NCBI RefSeq assembly: GCF_029051645.1
Contig: NZ_JAACFS010000001.1
Coordinates: forward strand, 558,001-622,000
DNA length: 64,000 nt
Source: Bradyrhizobium sp. CSA112
Lineage (GTDB): Bacteria > Pseudomonadota > Alphaproteobacteria > Rhizobiales > Xanthobacteraceae
Direction of reading: 5' to 3'
Both the position numbers and the translations under genes were made by a program. Under the pieces are notes generated by a model. The model was not told the DNA's origin. It made no database searches and was given only the letters and a program-made list of their open reading frames with translations. Position 1 is the stretch's first letter. The number at the start of each line of letters is the position of its first letter. Shown piece by piece: positions 41,167 through 50,097 of the stretch.

Positions 41167-42771
41167 TTACAAGCCGGTTCCTGCACTCATGATCGGTTTG
41201 TGACGCGCCCGCCGCTTGTCGTCGGCAGCCGCCGTGATGGATGGTTCGGGCTGCAAAGGCGGGGCCTCCTCGGCCATCGGCGCCAGCGCGCTCATCACGC
41301 GCTCCGGCGGGAACGTGACGATGACTTCGGTGCCGATGCGTAGCTTCGATTTCAGCGTGAAGGTGCCGCCATGCATGTCGATCAGGCTTTTCGCGATCGG
41401 AAGCCCAAGGCCCGCGCCCTGTTCGGCCGACTTGATCGAGTTGGAGCCCTGGCCGAACGAAGCCAACACGACCGGAATCTCGTCCTCGGCAATGCCGGAG
41501 CCGGTGTCCTTGACGCTGAGATATTGTCCGCCGGAAGCGGTCCAGCCGACCTTGAGCCAGATCTCGCCGCCCTGCGGGGTGAACTTGATCGAATTGGACA
41601 GCAGGTTGAGCACGACCTGGCGCGTGGCGCGTTCGTCGCCCCAGATCCTGGGCATGCCGTGCTCGAACACCTCGTGGATAGTGATGCCGCGGCTGCTCGC
41701 GCGCAGTTTTAACAGATGATGGCAGTCGGCGACGACATGCACGAGCGACACCGCTTCCTCGTTGAGTTCATAGCGGCCGGCCTCGATCCGCGACAGATCG
41801 AGAATCTCGTTGATGAGATTGAGCAGGTGGACGCCGGAATTGTGGATGTCGGCGGAATATTCCTTGTAGACCGGCACCGCATGCGCGCCGAAGATTTCGC
41901 TCTTCATCACCTCTGAGAATCCGAGGATCGCGTTCAGTGGCGTGCGGAGCTCATGGCTCATCTGCGCCAGAAAGCGCGACTTGGCGACGTTGGCGGATTC
42001 GGCGCGGTGCCGTGCTTCGTCCGAGATCGCCTTCGCCTGTTCGAGCTCGCCGATCAACGCGTCCTTTTCGGCACGCGCTTCCAGGATGGCCAGCGTCGTC
42101 GAATGGAGCTGATGGGCGAGCAGGGCAAAATAGGCTTCGGCGGCGACCGCAAGCAGCGCGAGCGCGTAATTGTCGAAAGTCCCGCCCATCACGAAATTGA
42201 GCGCGATCGCCGCCGTCACCGGCGCGGTTGCCGCCATCGCCGCAATCGGGAGCGTCGCCGCCAGCATGCTCGACACCGCGATTACCAGCAGCATCAGGAA
42301 CATCATCATCGTGTTCGAGACGGTGTCGAGGCCGGCCGGGTGGAGCAGGATCGCGGTCCAGGACAGGCCGTAGAGCAGGTCGAGCAGCACGAACCGGGTC
42401 TGCCACTTGCGCGTCGCCGCGAGCGAGGGCTGCTCGCGGAGGAAGCGCCAGCAATTGCGTATGATAGCGGCATGGATGCAGAGCATGCCGACGGTCCAGA
42501 TCGCGGCCGGCACGGCGTACTTCCAGAGGCCGAACAGCACGCCGGTCGCAACCACCAGCAGCATAACGACAAAGGACGCCGATACCCGGGTCTGGGCGTA
42601 TTGCCGGAGCAATTCGGTATCGAAGGCCGGACGCGTTCCGCTTGATGACGTTAACCGGTCCCGCGCCTCGCGGACCCGCTGCGCCGCCACGCGCCGGGTG
42701 TTGACCGGCGGCACGACCGGCGCTTCGGCCGGAAGCTGGACAACCTCAGGCTTTTCTGCGGGGTTACTCAT
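41167..42771 (-). CDS. sensor histidine kinase, DivJ/PleC-like
   Basis: This 534-residue kinase has a Pro-rich cytoplasmic start and about six membrane helices between ~60 and ~215. A coiled linker is followed by the DHp phosphoacceptor motif AQMSHELRTPLNAILGFSEVMKSEIFG at ~270-295. HATPase_c has NLLSNSIKFTP, KDTGSGIAEDEI and GAGLGLPIAKSL. The DHp sequence is of the kind found in alphaproteobacterial kinases that act on DivK (DivJ, PleC, PdhS), so a cell-cycle or developmental role is possible but not shown. There is no HAMP domain and no adjacent response regulator. ATG at 42771 is taken as the start; the ribosome site is weak. Confidence 0.9.
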   Translation of the reverse strand: MSNPAEKPEVVQLPAEAPVVPPVNTRRVAAQRVREARDRLTSSSGTRPAFDTELLRQYAQTRVSASFVVMLLVVATGVLFGLWKYAVPAAIWTVGMLCIHAAIIRNCWRFLREQPSLAATRKWQTRFVLLDLLYGLSWTAILLHPAGLDTVSNTMMMFLMLLVIAVSSMLAATLPIAAMAATAPVTAAIALNFVMGGTFDNYALALLAVAAEAYFALLAHQLHSTTLAILEARAEKDALIGELEQAKAISDEARHRAESANVAKSRFLAQMSHELRTPLNAILGFSEVMKSEIFGAHAVPVYKEYSADIHNSGVHLLNLINEILDLSRIEAGRYELNEEAVSLVHVVADCHHLLKLRASSRGITIHEVFEHGMPRIWGDERATRQVVLNLLSNSIKFTPQGGEIWLKVGWTASGGQYLSVKDTGSGIAEDEIPVVLASFGQGSNSIKSAEQGAGLGLPIAKSLIDMHGGTFTLKSKLRIGTEVIVTFPPERVMSALAPMAEEAPPLQPEPSITAAADDKRRARHKPIMSAGTGL

Positions 42772-42914
42772 CGAACAACACAAATCCTGCCCACGAACGG
42801 CGCGGGCTTTTGCATTGTCTATCTGTGCCGCTAAATCATTAAGCGATGACTTATAGAGAGCTAAAAACTTCCCTTAACGAGGAGTTAAATTAACCTGTCG
42901 GACGGGGGGAACCC

Positions 42915-42939
42915 CCGCTTCTGACGGGATAAGAAGCGG
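42915..42939. terminator. hairpin downstream of the beta-hydroxyacid dehydrogenase gene
   Basis: A perfect 8-bp stem (CCGCTTCT and AGAAGCGG) with a 9-base loop, next to a GGGGG-AA-CCCCC hairpin. It lies just after the end of the minus-strand dehydrogenase gene. No T-run follows on either strand, so termination is only possible, not demonstrated. Confidence 0.4.
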
Positions 42940-42974
42940 AGGCCATCGTTTCTGCCTTAACCTGCTTTTTTAAC

Positions 42975-43847
42975 TCATCGCTCCAGCCGGGCCATCAGGC
43001 TCGACGTATCCCAGCGCTTGCCGCCCATCTTCTCGACCTCGGCGTAGAACTGATCGACGAGAGCTGTCACCGGCAGGTTGGCGCCGTTGCGGCGGGCCTC
43101 GGCGATGCAGATCGAGAGGTCCTTGCGCATCCATTCCACGGCAAAGCCGAAATCGAACTTGCCCTCGTTCATGGCCTTGTAGCGGTTCTCCATCTGCCAG
43201 GACTGCGCCGCGCCCTTGGAGATGGTCTCGATCACGGCCGCAACGTCCAGCCCTGACTTCTTTGCGAAATGAATGCCCTCGGAAAGGCCCTGGACGAGAC
43301 CTGCGATGCAGATCTGGTTGACCATTTTGGTGAGCTGCCCGGCGCCGGCGGGCCCGAGAAGCTTGCACATCCTCGCGTAAGAGCCGGCGATGATCGGCTC
43401 GGCAGCGGCATAGGCATCTTCCTTGCCGCCGCACATCACCGTCAGCACGCCGTTTTCCGCGCCGGCCTGGCCGCCGGACACCGGTGCGTCGATGAACTTG
43501 AAGCCGGCCTTGGTGGCGGCGGCGTCGAGCTCGCGGGCAATCTCGGCGGAGGCGGTGGTGTGGTCGACGAATACAGCGCCTTTCTTCATGCCGGCGAAAG
43601 CGCCATCGGCGCCGATCGTGACCGCGCGCAGGTCATTGTCGTTGCCGACGCAGCACATCACGAAGTCCTGGCCCTCGGCTGCAGCCTTCGGCGTCGGCGC
43701 GGTACGGCCGCCGAACTTGTCGGCCCATTCCTTTGCTTTGGTTCCGGTCCGGTTGTAGACGGTCACTTCGTGGCCGCCTTTTTTCACCAGATGTCCTGCC
43801 ATGGGGAAACCCATCACGCCGAGACCGAGAAAAGCGACTTTAGCCAT
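42975..43847 (-). CDS. 3-hydroxyisobutyrate dehydrogenase-type NAD(P) oxidoreductase
   Basis: A 290-residue beta-hydroxyacid dehydrogenase. Motifs are the N-terminal Rossmann GLGVMGFPMAGHL, the substrate-binding DAPVSGGQAGAENGVL (~120), and the catalytic Lys region GQLTKMVNQICIA (~170). ATG at 43847 has AAGG upstream and starts MAKVAFLG; the frame open to 43916 is not included. Members include 3-hydroxyisobutyrate dehydrogenase and tartronate semialdehyde reductase. Nothing in the context decides between them, so no symbol is given. Confidence 0.9.
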   Translation of the reverse strand: MAKVAFLGLGVMGFPMAGHLVKKGGHEVTVYNRTGTKAKEWADKFGGRTAPTPKAAAEGQDFVMCCVGNDNDLRAVTIGADGAFAGMKKGAVFVDHTTASAEIARELDAAATKAGFKFIDAPVSGGQAGAENGVLTVMCGGKEDAYAAAEPIIAGSYARMCKLLGPAGAGQLTKMVNQICIAGLVQGLSEGIHFAKKSGLDVAAVIETISKGAAQSWQMENRYKAMNEGKFDFGFAVEWMRKDLSICIAEARRNGANLPVTALVDQFYAEVEKMGGKRWDTSSLMARLER

Positions 43848-44018
43848 ATGCAATACCTTGCAGTTCGCCGGCGACCTTGGATGGGCCGGACGTTGTTTTG
43901 GAGGGAGCCGCACCATACCCCCTGCGCAGGGGAGGGCAACGCCTTCGTTTGGCGGGCAGGGCAGGTTTTGTGCTAGGATTGGGGCTCAAGAACCTCACAA
44001 AAAAGGGAGTGACATTGC

Positions 44019-44456
44019 ATGGGCGTCAGCGTGGGCGTGCTCGACCATTTCAACATCCGGACCCGCAACCTTGCCGACACGGTCCGGTTCTATCAGGACG
44101 TTCTGGGCCTGGAAAAGGGCGCCCGGCCGAACTTTGCCTTCCCCGGGGCGTGGATGTACAGCGAGGGCAAGGCGGTGGTGCACCTCGTCGATATCTCCAA
44201 GACCGAGGAACCGCAGAAGCCCGATTCCGGCGTCGTCCACCATGTCGCGTTTGCGAGCTACGGCTTTGACGGCATGAAGCGGCGGCTGGAACAGAAGGGC
44301 ATGGCGTACGACTCCCGGCAAGTTCCGGGCGGCGACCTCTGGCAGATCTTCGTCAATGACCCCAACGGCGTCATGATCGAATTGAACTATGAGGCCGCCA
44401 AGGAGCAGGCGGCTGCAGCCCCCGCCGAGCGGCGAGACGACGTGGGAGTAAGGTAG
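44019..44456 (+). CDS. VOC (glyoxalase/bleomycin resistance/dioxygenase) family protein
   Basis: A 145-residue protein with paired beta-alpha-beta-beta-beta modules. The candidate metal ligands are His in VLDHFNIRT, His and Glu in the middle (VHLVDI, SGVVHHVAFA), and Glu in GVMIELNYE. The size is that of a single VOC unit that dimerises. GGGAG lies upstream of the ATG. It is divergent from the dehydrogenase gene. Lyase, epimerase or ring-cleaving activity cannot be chosen from sequence. Confidence 0.88.
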   Translation: MGVSVGVLDHFNIRTRNLADTVRFYQDVLGLEKGARPNFAFPGAWMYSEGKAVVHLVDISKTEEPQKPDSGVVHHVAFASYGFDGMKRRLEQKGMAYDSRQVPGGDLWQIFVNDPNGVMIELNYEAAKEQAAAAPAERRDDVGVR

Positions 44457-44630
44457 CCTTTTGCGCTGAACCGCTCTAATGGGTCGCATCGGACTGGCAG
44501 CGTTTGGAGCGCAGGCCCGCTTTTCGGACGTTGTCCGAAGTGAATCGGGTGGCGCCAAGAAAGCGTGTCGACACAAGAGAGTAGAGCCCGGTTCTCACGC
44601 AGAACCGAAAGGGCTTCAGGAGATGCGCGA

Positions 44631-45776
44631 GTGAGCGTAACGCAGCAACAGGTTCTCGATTCCCTTAGCCGGGTGGCGTCGCCGCGTGGCGTACCCTTGA
44701 CCCATGCCAACGTGCTGTCGGCGATCTCGGTCACCGACGGCAAGGTGTTCTTCTCGATCAACGTCGATGCCGCCGAGGCCCGCGCCTGGGAAAACGTTCG
44801 CGCGCAGGCCGAAGCCGCGGTGCGCGCGATCCCCGGCGTCAGCACGGCGATGATCGCGCTGACGGCCGAGCGCAAGCCCGGATCGCCATCCGCTGCGCCC
44901 GCGCCGCAGCGGCATGCGCATTCACATTCTCCCGGCGTGCAACCGGTCGCCTCGCACCGCCCGCCGCAAGGCGCGCCGTCGCCGATGTCGAAGCAGGCGG
45001 ATATCCCAGGCGTCGCCGCCGTCATCGCAGTGGCCTCGGGCAAGGGCGGTGTCGGCAAGTCGACCACGGCGCTCAACCTGGCGCTGGGTCTGCGCGATCT
45101 CGGCCTGCGCGTCGGCCTGCTCGATGCAGACATTTACGGCCCGTCGGTGCCGCGGCTGACCGGCATCAACGAGAAGCCGCAACTCAATGACGACCGGAAG
45201 ATGATTCCAATCAAGCGTTTCGGCCTTGCCATCATGTCGATCGGCTTTCTGGTCGAGGAAAACACCGCGATGATCTGGCGCGGGCCGATGGTGATGTCGG
45301 CGATCACCCAGATGCTGCGCGACGTGGCGTGGGGCACGCTCGATATTCTCGTTGTCGACATGCCGCCGGGCACGGGCGATGCGCAATTGACGCTGGCGCA
45401 GAATGTGCCGCTGAAGGGCGCGGTGATCATCTCGACCCCGCAGGATCTCTCGCTGATCGACGCGCGGCGGGGGCTTGCGATGTTCAAGAAGGTCAACGTG
45501 CCGGTGCTCGGCATCGTGGAGAACATGAGCTACTTCCAGTGTCCTGAATGCGGCACGCGCTCGGACATTTTCGGTCATGGCGGCGCGCGGCATGAAGCGG
45601 AGCGGCTGGGTGTCCCATTTCTGGGCGAGATCCCGCTGCACATGTCGATCCGGACGACGTCCGATGCCGGTAATCCGGTGGTGGCGAGCGAGCCGGAGGG
45701 TCCGCATGCGGTGATCTACCGGGCCATCGGGACCAAGGTTCGCGACCAGCTTCAGGGCGCCATTGCCGCGGCCTGA
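44631..45776 (+). CDS. mrp: Mrp/NBP35-family Fe-S cluster carrier ATPase
   Basis: The 381-residue protein delivers iron-sulfur clusters to apoproteins. It has an N-terminal MIP18/DUF59 domain (~1-80), a His/Pro-rich linker, and a P-loop ATPase with the deviant Walker A GKGGVGKST (~137). VDMPPGTGDAQL follows, and the cluster-binding pair C304-x2-C307 (FQCPECGT). The start is a GTG with AGGAG eight bases upstream; the upstream ATG at 44565 adds a Ser/Arg-rich stretch unlike the family. It would serve the Fe-S enzymes of the cell, including the formate dehydrogenase beta subunit and Rieske protein. Confidence 0.94.
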   Translation: MSVTQQQVLDSLSRVASPRGVPLTHANVLSAISVTDGKVFFSINVDAAEARAWENVRAQAEAAVRAIPGVSTAMIALTAERKPGSPSAAPAPQRHAHSHSPGVQPVASHRPPQGAPSPMSKQADIPGVAAVIAVASGKGGVGKSTTALNLALGLRDLGLRVGLLDADIYGPSVPRLTGINEKPQLNDDRKMIPIKRFGLAIMSIGFLVEENTAMIWRGPMVMSAITQMLRDVAWGTLDILVVDMPPGTGDAQLTLAQNVPLKGAVIISTPQDLSLIDARRGLAMFKKVNVPVLGIVENMSYFQCPECGTRSDIFGHGGARHEAERLGVPFLGEIPLHMSIRTTSDAGNPVVASEPEGPHAVIYRAIGTKVRDQLQGAIAAA

Positions 45777-45960
45777 GGGCGCTTTATGCGACCCTCCTAG
45801 GACTTTGGTTTAATCAGTGCAGTCATGCCTTTGTCGCGTTTTCGATAGCCAACTTCCGTGTTAAAGCCGCCCCGCCAGAGCGCCCCGGATGACGTGGAAT
45901 TCGCCCCGCCGGAGGACTGCTCGCGGAATATGGGAAACGCCCCGTCTTAAGGAGACTTGA

Positions 45961-47049
45961 ATGAAGCGTCGTGATTTTTTGAAGGTTTCAGCGGCTGGTG
46001 CTGCCGCGACAGCCGTTGCCTCGCCGGCGATCGCGCAATCATCGCCTGAGATCAAATGGCGCCTGACGTCGAGCTTCCCGAAGTCGCTCGACACCATCTA
46101 TGGCTGTGCTGAGCAGATGGCGAAATACGTCGCCGAGATGACCGATAACAAGTTTCAGATCCAGGTGTTCGGCGCCGGCGAAATCGTTCCGGCTCTGCAG
46201 GCGCTGGATGCGACGTCGAACAACACGGTCGAGATGTGCCACACCGTTTCCTACTATTACGTCGGCAAGGACCCAACCTTTGCGATCTATGGCTCGGTTC
46301 CGTTCGGCCTCAATGCGCGCCAGCAGAATTCCTGGTGGTATCAGGGCGGCGGCGAGGAGCTCGGCAACGAGTTCTTCAAGAAGTTCGGCGTGATCGGCTT
46401 CCCCTGCGGCAATACCGGCGCGCAGATGGGCGGCTGGTTCCGCAAGGAGATCAAGACGGTTGCCGATCTCTCGGGCCTCAAGATGCGCATCGGCGGCATC
46501 GCCGGACAGGTCTTTCAGAAGGTCGGCGTGGTGCCGCAGCAACTCGGCGGCGGCGATATCTATCCGGCGCTCGAGAAGGGCACCATCGACGCGGCCGAGT
46601 GGGTCGGTCCCTATGACGACGAGAAGCTCGGCTTCGCGAAGGTCGCGAAGTACTACTACTACCCGGGCTTCTGGGAAGGCGGCCCCATGATCCACGCCTT
46701 CTGCAATCTCGAAAAGTGGAATTCGCTGCCGAAGAACTATCAGGCAATTCTCGCCAATGCCTCGGCTCACGCCAATACCTGGATGAACGCACGTTACGAC
46801 ATGCAGAACCCGTCCGCGCTGAAGCGCCTGGTGGCCGGTGGCACGCAACTGCGTCCGTTCACCAATGAAGTGCTGGAAGCCTGCCTGAAGTCGACCAACG
46901 AGCTGTGGGCCGAAATCTCCGGCAAGAACGCTGACTTCAAGAAGTCGATCGACGCGATGCAGGCCTATCGTTCCGACCAGTATCTGTGGTGGCAGGTTGC
47001 CGAATACACCTTCGACAGCTTCATGATCCGCTCGCGCACCCGCGGCTGA
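45961..47049 (+). CDS. dctP: TRAP transporter substrate-binding protein, TakP-like (first copy)
   Basis: A 362-residue periplasmic binding protein with a twin-arginine-like signal (MKRRDFLKVSAAG, cleavage near AIAQ at ~26). The DctP-family core has SSFPKSLDTIYG, FGAGEIVPALQALDA, GGWFRKEIKTVADLSGLKMRIGG (the conserved Arg binds the substrate carboxylate) and EWVGPYDDEKLGF. This last block and the size place it with the TakP group that binds 2-oxoacids or related carboxylates. GGAG precedes the ATG. An intrinsic terminator follows, then a second, closely related copy. Confidence 0.93.
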   Translation: MKRRDFLKVSAAGAAATAVASPAIAQSSPEIKWRLTSSFPKSLDTIYGCAEQMAKYVAEMTDNKFQIQVFGAGEIVPALQALDATSNNTVEMCHTVSYYYVGKDPTFAIYGSVPFGLNARQQNSWWYQGGGEELGNEFFKKFGVIGFPCGNTGAQMGGWFRKEIKTVADLSGLKMRIGGIAGQVFQKVGVVPQQLGGGDIYPALEKGTIDAAEWVGPYDDEKLGFAKVAKYYYYPGFWEGGPMIHAFCNLEKWNSLPKNYQAILANASAHANTWMNARYDMQNPSALKRLVAGGTQLRPFTNEVLEACLKSTNELWAEISGKNADFKKSIDAMQAYRSDQYLWWQVAEYTFDSFMIRSRTRG

Positions 47050-47070
47050 TTACGCCTTAAGTCGTAGAAG

Positions 47071-47106
47071 AAAGCCCGGCGTTCGCAAGAAAGCCGGGCT
47101 TTTTCG
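47071..47106 (+). terminator. Rho-independent terminator after the first TRAP binding protein
   Basis: A GC-rich stem, AAAGCCCGGC pairing with GCCGGGCTTT around a 12-base loop, followed by a T-run (TTTTTCGTTTT). It begins about 20 bases after the stop codon. Confidence 0.88.
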
Positions 47107-47214
47107 TTTTGCCCCGTATAGTTCGGGATGGAAATCGGGAACTGATTGTTCCATGGTGGCTGCGAAGGCCTCGCCAAGAAGGCCATGACATGCTCACCAA
47201 CAGGGATGGATTCA

Positions 47215-48303
47215 ATGAAAAGAAGAGATTTTCTCAAAGCTACTGGTATTGGCGCGGCTGGCGCTGCAACTCTGGCGGCTCCCGCCATCGCTCAAACGAT
47301 GCCGGAGCTCAAATGGCGTCTGACGGCTAGCTGGCCAAAGTCGCTCGACACGCTATGGGGCGGGGTCGAGCTTATGGCCAAGCTCGTTGGCGAAGCCACC
47401 GACAACAAGTTCCAGATCCAAGCCTTCTCCGCCGGAGAAATCGTTCCCGGCCTCCAGGTGCTTGATGCCGTGCAGAACGGCACCGTCGAGATGGGCCATA
47501 CCGCGTCCTACTATTATTTCGGCAAGGACCCGACGTTTGCTTTTGGAACCGCCGTGCCGTTCGGTCCCAACCAGCGTCTCAACCAGGCCTGGTACATGCT
47601 CGGCGGCGGCAGAGACCTGCTCAACCAGTTCTACAAGAACTACAATGTCACCTCGTTTTTGGCCGGTAACACCGGCTGCCAGATGGGCGGCTGGTTCCGA
47701 AAGGAAATCAACACCGTCGACGATCTGAAAGGGCTGAAGATGCGGATCGGCGGCCTCGCTGGCCGCGTCATGCAGAAGCTGGGCGTCGTACCGCAGCAGC
47801 TTGCCGCCGGCGACATCTATCCCGCGCTGGAAAAAGGCACGATCGATGCGGCGGAATGGGTGGGTCCCTATGACGATGAGAAGCTCGGCTTCAACAAGGT
47901 CGCGCCGCATTATTATTATCCCGGATGGTGGGAAGGCGGCCCGATGCTGCTCGGGCTCGTTAACCTGGACAAATGGAATTCGCTGCCGAAGGCCTATCAA
48001 AGCGCCCTCGAACAGGCCGGCCAGGCCGCCAATAGCTGGATGATGGCCAAATACGACCAGGGCAATCCGGCGGCGCTGAAGAAATTACTCGCCGGCGGCA
48101 CCAAGCTGCACGCCTACTCGCCGGCGATCATGCAGGCCTGCCTCAAGGCCACCAAGGAAGTATACGCCGAAACGGCGGCGACCAATCCGAACTTCAAGAA
48201 GGTGCTGGAATCGATGAACTCGTTCACGGCCAACGGATACCAGTGGTTCCAGGTCGCCGAGCTCGGTTACGACAGCTTCATGGCGCGCAATCCGCAAGGC
48301 TGA
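47215..48303 (+). CDS. dctP: TRAP transporter substrate-binding protein, TakP-like (second copy)
   Basis: A 362-residue paralogue of the preceding gene, with the same twin-arginine-like start (MKRRDFLKATGIG...AIAQ) and the same blocks: ASWPKSLDTLWGG, FSAGEIVPGLQVLDA, GGWFRKEINTVDDLKGLKMRIGG and EWVGPYDDEKLGF. ATG at 47215 follows AGGGATGG; an ATG three codons earlier is possible. The terminator between the copies suggests separate transcription. Differences cluster in the ligand-facing middle, so the two may bind different carboxylates while sharing one permease. Confidence 0.93.
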   Translation: MKRRDFLKATGIGAAGAATLAAPAIAQTMPELKWRLTASWPKSLDTLWGGVELMAKLVGEATDNKFQIQAFSAGEIVPGLQVLDAVQNGTVEMGHTASYYYFGKDPTFAFGTAVPFGPNQRLNQAWYMLGGGRDLLNQFYKNYNVTSFLAGNTGCQMGGWFRKEINTVDDLKGLKMRIGGLAGRVMQKLGVVPQQLAAGDIYPALEKGTIDAAEWVGPYDDEKLGFNKVAPHYYYPGWWEGGPMLLGLVNLDKWNSLPKAYQSALEQAGQAANSWMMAKYDQGNPAALKKLLAGGTKLHAYSPAIMQACLKATKEVYAETAATNPNFKKVLESMNSFTANGYQWFQVAELGYDSFMARNPQG

Positions 48304-48340
48304 TCAGTCAAGGCTGATTGCGACCGTTTCAAACAAGCGA

Positions 48341-48370
48341 AACCCCGGAGCGAATGCTCCGGGGTTTTTT
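48341..48370 (+). terminator. Rho-independent terminator after the second TRAP binding protein
   Basis: A perfect 10-bp stem, AACCCCGGAG and CTCCGGGGTT, with a 6-base CGAATG loop, followed by TTTT. Confidence 0.92.
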
Positions 48371-48379
48371 GCGAGCTGT

Positions 48380-48478
48380 CATCGTCCGCGCAGGCGGACG
48401 ATCCAGTACTCCGTGCACTCTCGGCTCTGTCACCGCTGCCGGTGAATACTGATGCCCGCCTTTGCGGGGCATGACGGA
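48380..48478. repeat. intergenic palindromic repeat
   Basis: The stretch has an 8-bp palindrome (TCGTCCGC and GCGGACGA, 48382-48401) and a second hairpin, GCCCGCC-TTTG-CGGGGC, near 48452-48471. Both sit between the convergent TRAP binding-protein and permease genes. Sequences of this type recur between genes in Bradyrhizobium-like genomes, to my recollection; only one copy is in the window. Confidence 0.5.
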
Positions 48479-48495
48479 CAGAGGGTTTTGCGCCG

Positions 48496-50097
48496 CTACT
48501 GCTTCGGTCCGCCGAAATCCAGCGGCGGCAATTCGATCTGCGGTACCTCGATCTTGACCTTGCTGAGATCGACGTCGAGCGGCTTGTCGAGCAAGGCGGT
48601 CACCACAACCGGGAAAGCGATTACGATCGCCACCATGATCGCCTGCAGGCCGATCCAGGGCAGGGCGCCCCAATAGATATCGGAACTCTTCACTTCCTTT
48701 GGCGCGACGCCGCGCAAATAGAACAGCGCGAAACCAAACGGCGGATGCAGGAACGACGTCTGCATGTTGACGCAAAGCATGACGCCGAACCAGATCAGCG
48801 CGGCATCGGGTCCGACGACCGGCGCCAGCACCTTCTGCGCAATCGGCGCCACCATCGGCAGGATGATGAAGGCGATCTCGAAGAAGTCGAGGAAGAATGC
48901 CAGGAAGAAGATGAAGAGGTTGATGAAGATCAGGAATCCCCAGACGCCGCCGGGAATCGAGGTCAGGTGATGCTCGAGCCAGACGCCGCCGGAGACGCCA
49001 AGGAACACCACGGAGAAGCAGGTCGAGCCGATCAGGATGAACACCACCATGGTGGAGAGGCGCATCGTCGATTGGTAGCCCTGCTTGATCAGGTCGCGCA
49101 GGTCCGGAATGCGGACGGCTTCCAGGCAGAGCCAGACGACGGCGAGATAGAGCACCGCGAAGGTCAGCTTGAGCAATTTGCCTTCGCCGACGAGAATTCC
49201 GACGATCACGGCGATGCCGGTGGCGGCGATTCCGACCAGCAGCATCTTGTGACCCTTGCTGCTCAGATCCTTGTGATGGATCGCGGCGAGCACGATGGCG
49301 CCGATGGCTCCCATTGCACCGGCTTCCGTGGGCGTGGCCAGGCCCATCATCATGGTGCCTAACACCACGAAGATCAGCACAGCAGAGGGAATGATGCCCA
49401 TCAGGCATTTGCGCCAGAGCGGCCAGCCCCGCAGTGTCAGCGCGTCCTTGGGCACGGCCGGGACGTGATGGGGCAGGAAGATACTCAGAACGAACGTGTA
49501 GCCGGCGAACAGCGCGATCTGCAGGAGCGACGGCCCCCAGGCGCCAAGATACATGTCGCCGACCGATTTGCCGAGCTGGTCAGCCATCACGATCAGCACC
49601 AGCGAGGGCGGCACTAGCTGGGTGATGGTGCCGGATGCGGCGAGCACGCCGGTGATGTAGCGTACATTGTAGCCGTAGCGGAGCATCACCGGCATCGAGA
49701 TCAGCGCCATGGCGATGACCTGCGCCGCCACCGTGCCGGTGATCGCACCGAGGATGAAGCCGACGATAATGACCGAATAGCCGAGACCGCCGCGGACCGG
49801 GCCGAACAACTGGCCCATCGAGTCCAGCATGTCCTCGGCGAGACCGCACCGCTCCAGGACAGAGCCCATGAAGGTGAAGAAGGGAATCGCGAGCAGCAAT
49901 TCGTTGGAAAGCACGCCGCCGAAAATGCGGCCCGGAATCGCCTGCAGGAAGTTCATGTCGAAGAAGCCGAGATAGATCGACAGGAACCCGAACGACAGCC
50001 CGAGCGCGGCCAGCGTGAAGGCCACCGGGAAGCCGATCAACATGGCCAGAATCAAGCCGCCGAACATCAGCGGCGGCATCATCTCCAGCGTGATCAT
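48496..50097 (-). CDS. dctM: TRAP transporter large permease, DctM family
   Basis: This 533-residue membrane protein is the ion-coupled translocation subunit of a TRAP importer. It has more helices than usual: a standard twelve-helix DctM core is interrupted by a hydrophobic insertion around ~265-330 (AAIHHKDLSSKGHKMLLVG, then VLYLAVVWLCLEAV). Core features include GFPVAFTLAALGLSFG, IPFFTFMGSVLERCGLAEDMLD, ITGTVAAQVIAMALISMPVMLRYGY and LHPPFGFALFYLRGVAP. ATG at 50097 overlaps the dctQ stop (ATGA). It faces the two binding-protein genes tail to tail. Confidence 0.92.
   Translation of the reverse strand: MITLEMMPPLMFGGLILAMLIGFPVAFTLAALGLSFGFLSIYLGFFDMNFLQAIPGRIFGGVLSNELLLAIPFFTFMGSVLERCGLAEDMLDSMGQLFGPVRGGLGYSVIIVGFILGAITGTVAAQVIAMALISMPVMLRYGYNVRYITGVLAASGTITQLVPPSLVLIVMADQLGKSVGDMYLGAWGPSLLQIALFAGYTFVLSIFLPHHVPAVPKDALTLRGWPLWRKCLMGIIPSAVLIFVVLGTMMMGLATPTEAGAMGAIGAIVLAAIHHKDLSSKGHKMLLVGIAATGIAVIVGILVGEGKLLKLTFAVLYLAVVWLCLEAVRIPDLRDLIKQGYQSTMRLSTMVVFILIGSTCFSVVFLGVSGGVWLEHHLTSIPGGVWGFLIFINLFIFFLAFFLDFFEIAFIILPMVAPIAQKVLAPVVGPDAALIWFGVMLCVNMQTSFLHPPFGFALFYLRGVAPKEVKSSDIYWGALPWIGLQAIMVAIVIAFPVVVTALLDKPLDVDLSKVKIEVPQIELPPLDFGGPKQ

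Noticed and set aside
44387..45133. 248-codon minus-strand ORF over mrp
   Set aside because: Antisense to the conserved DUF59 and P-loop region of Mrp; composition is that of a shadow frame.
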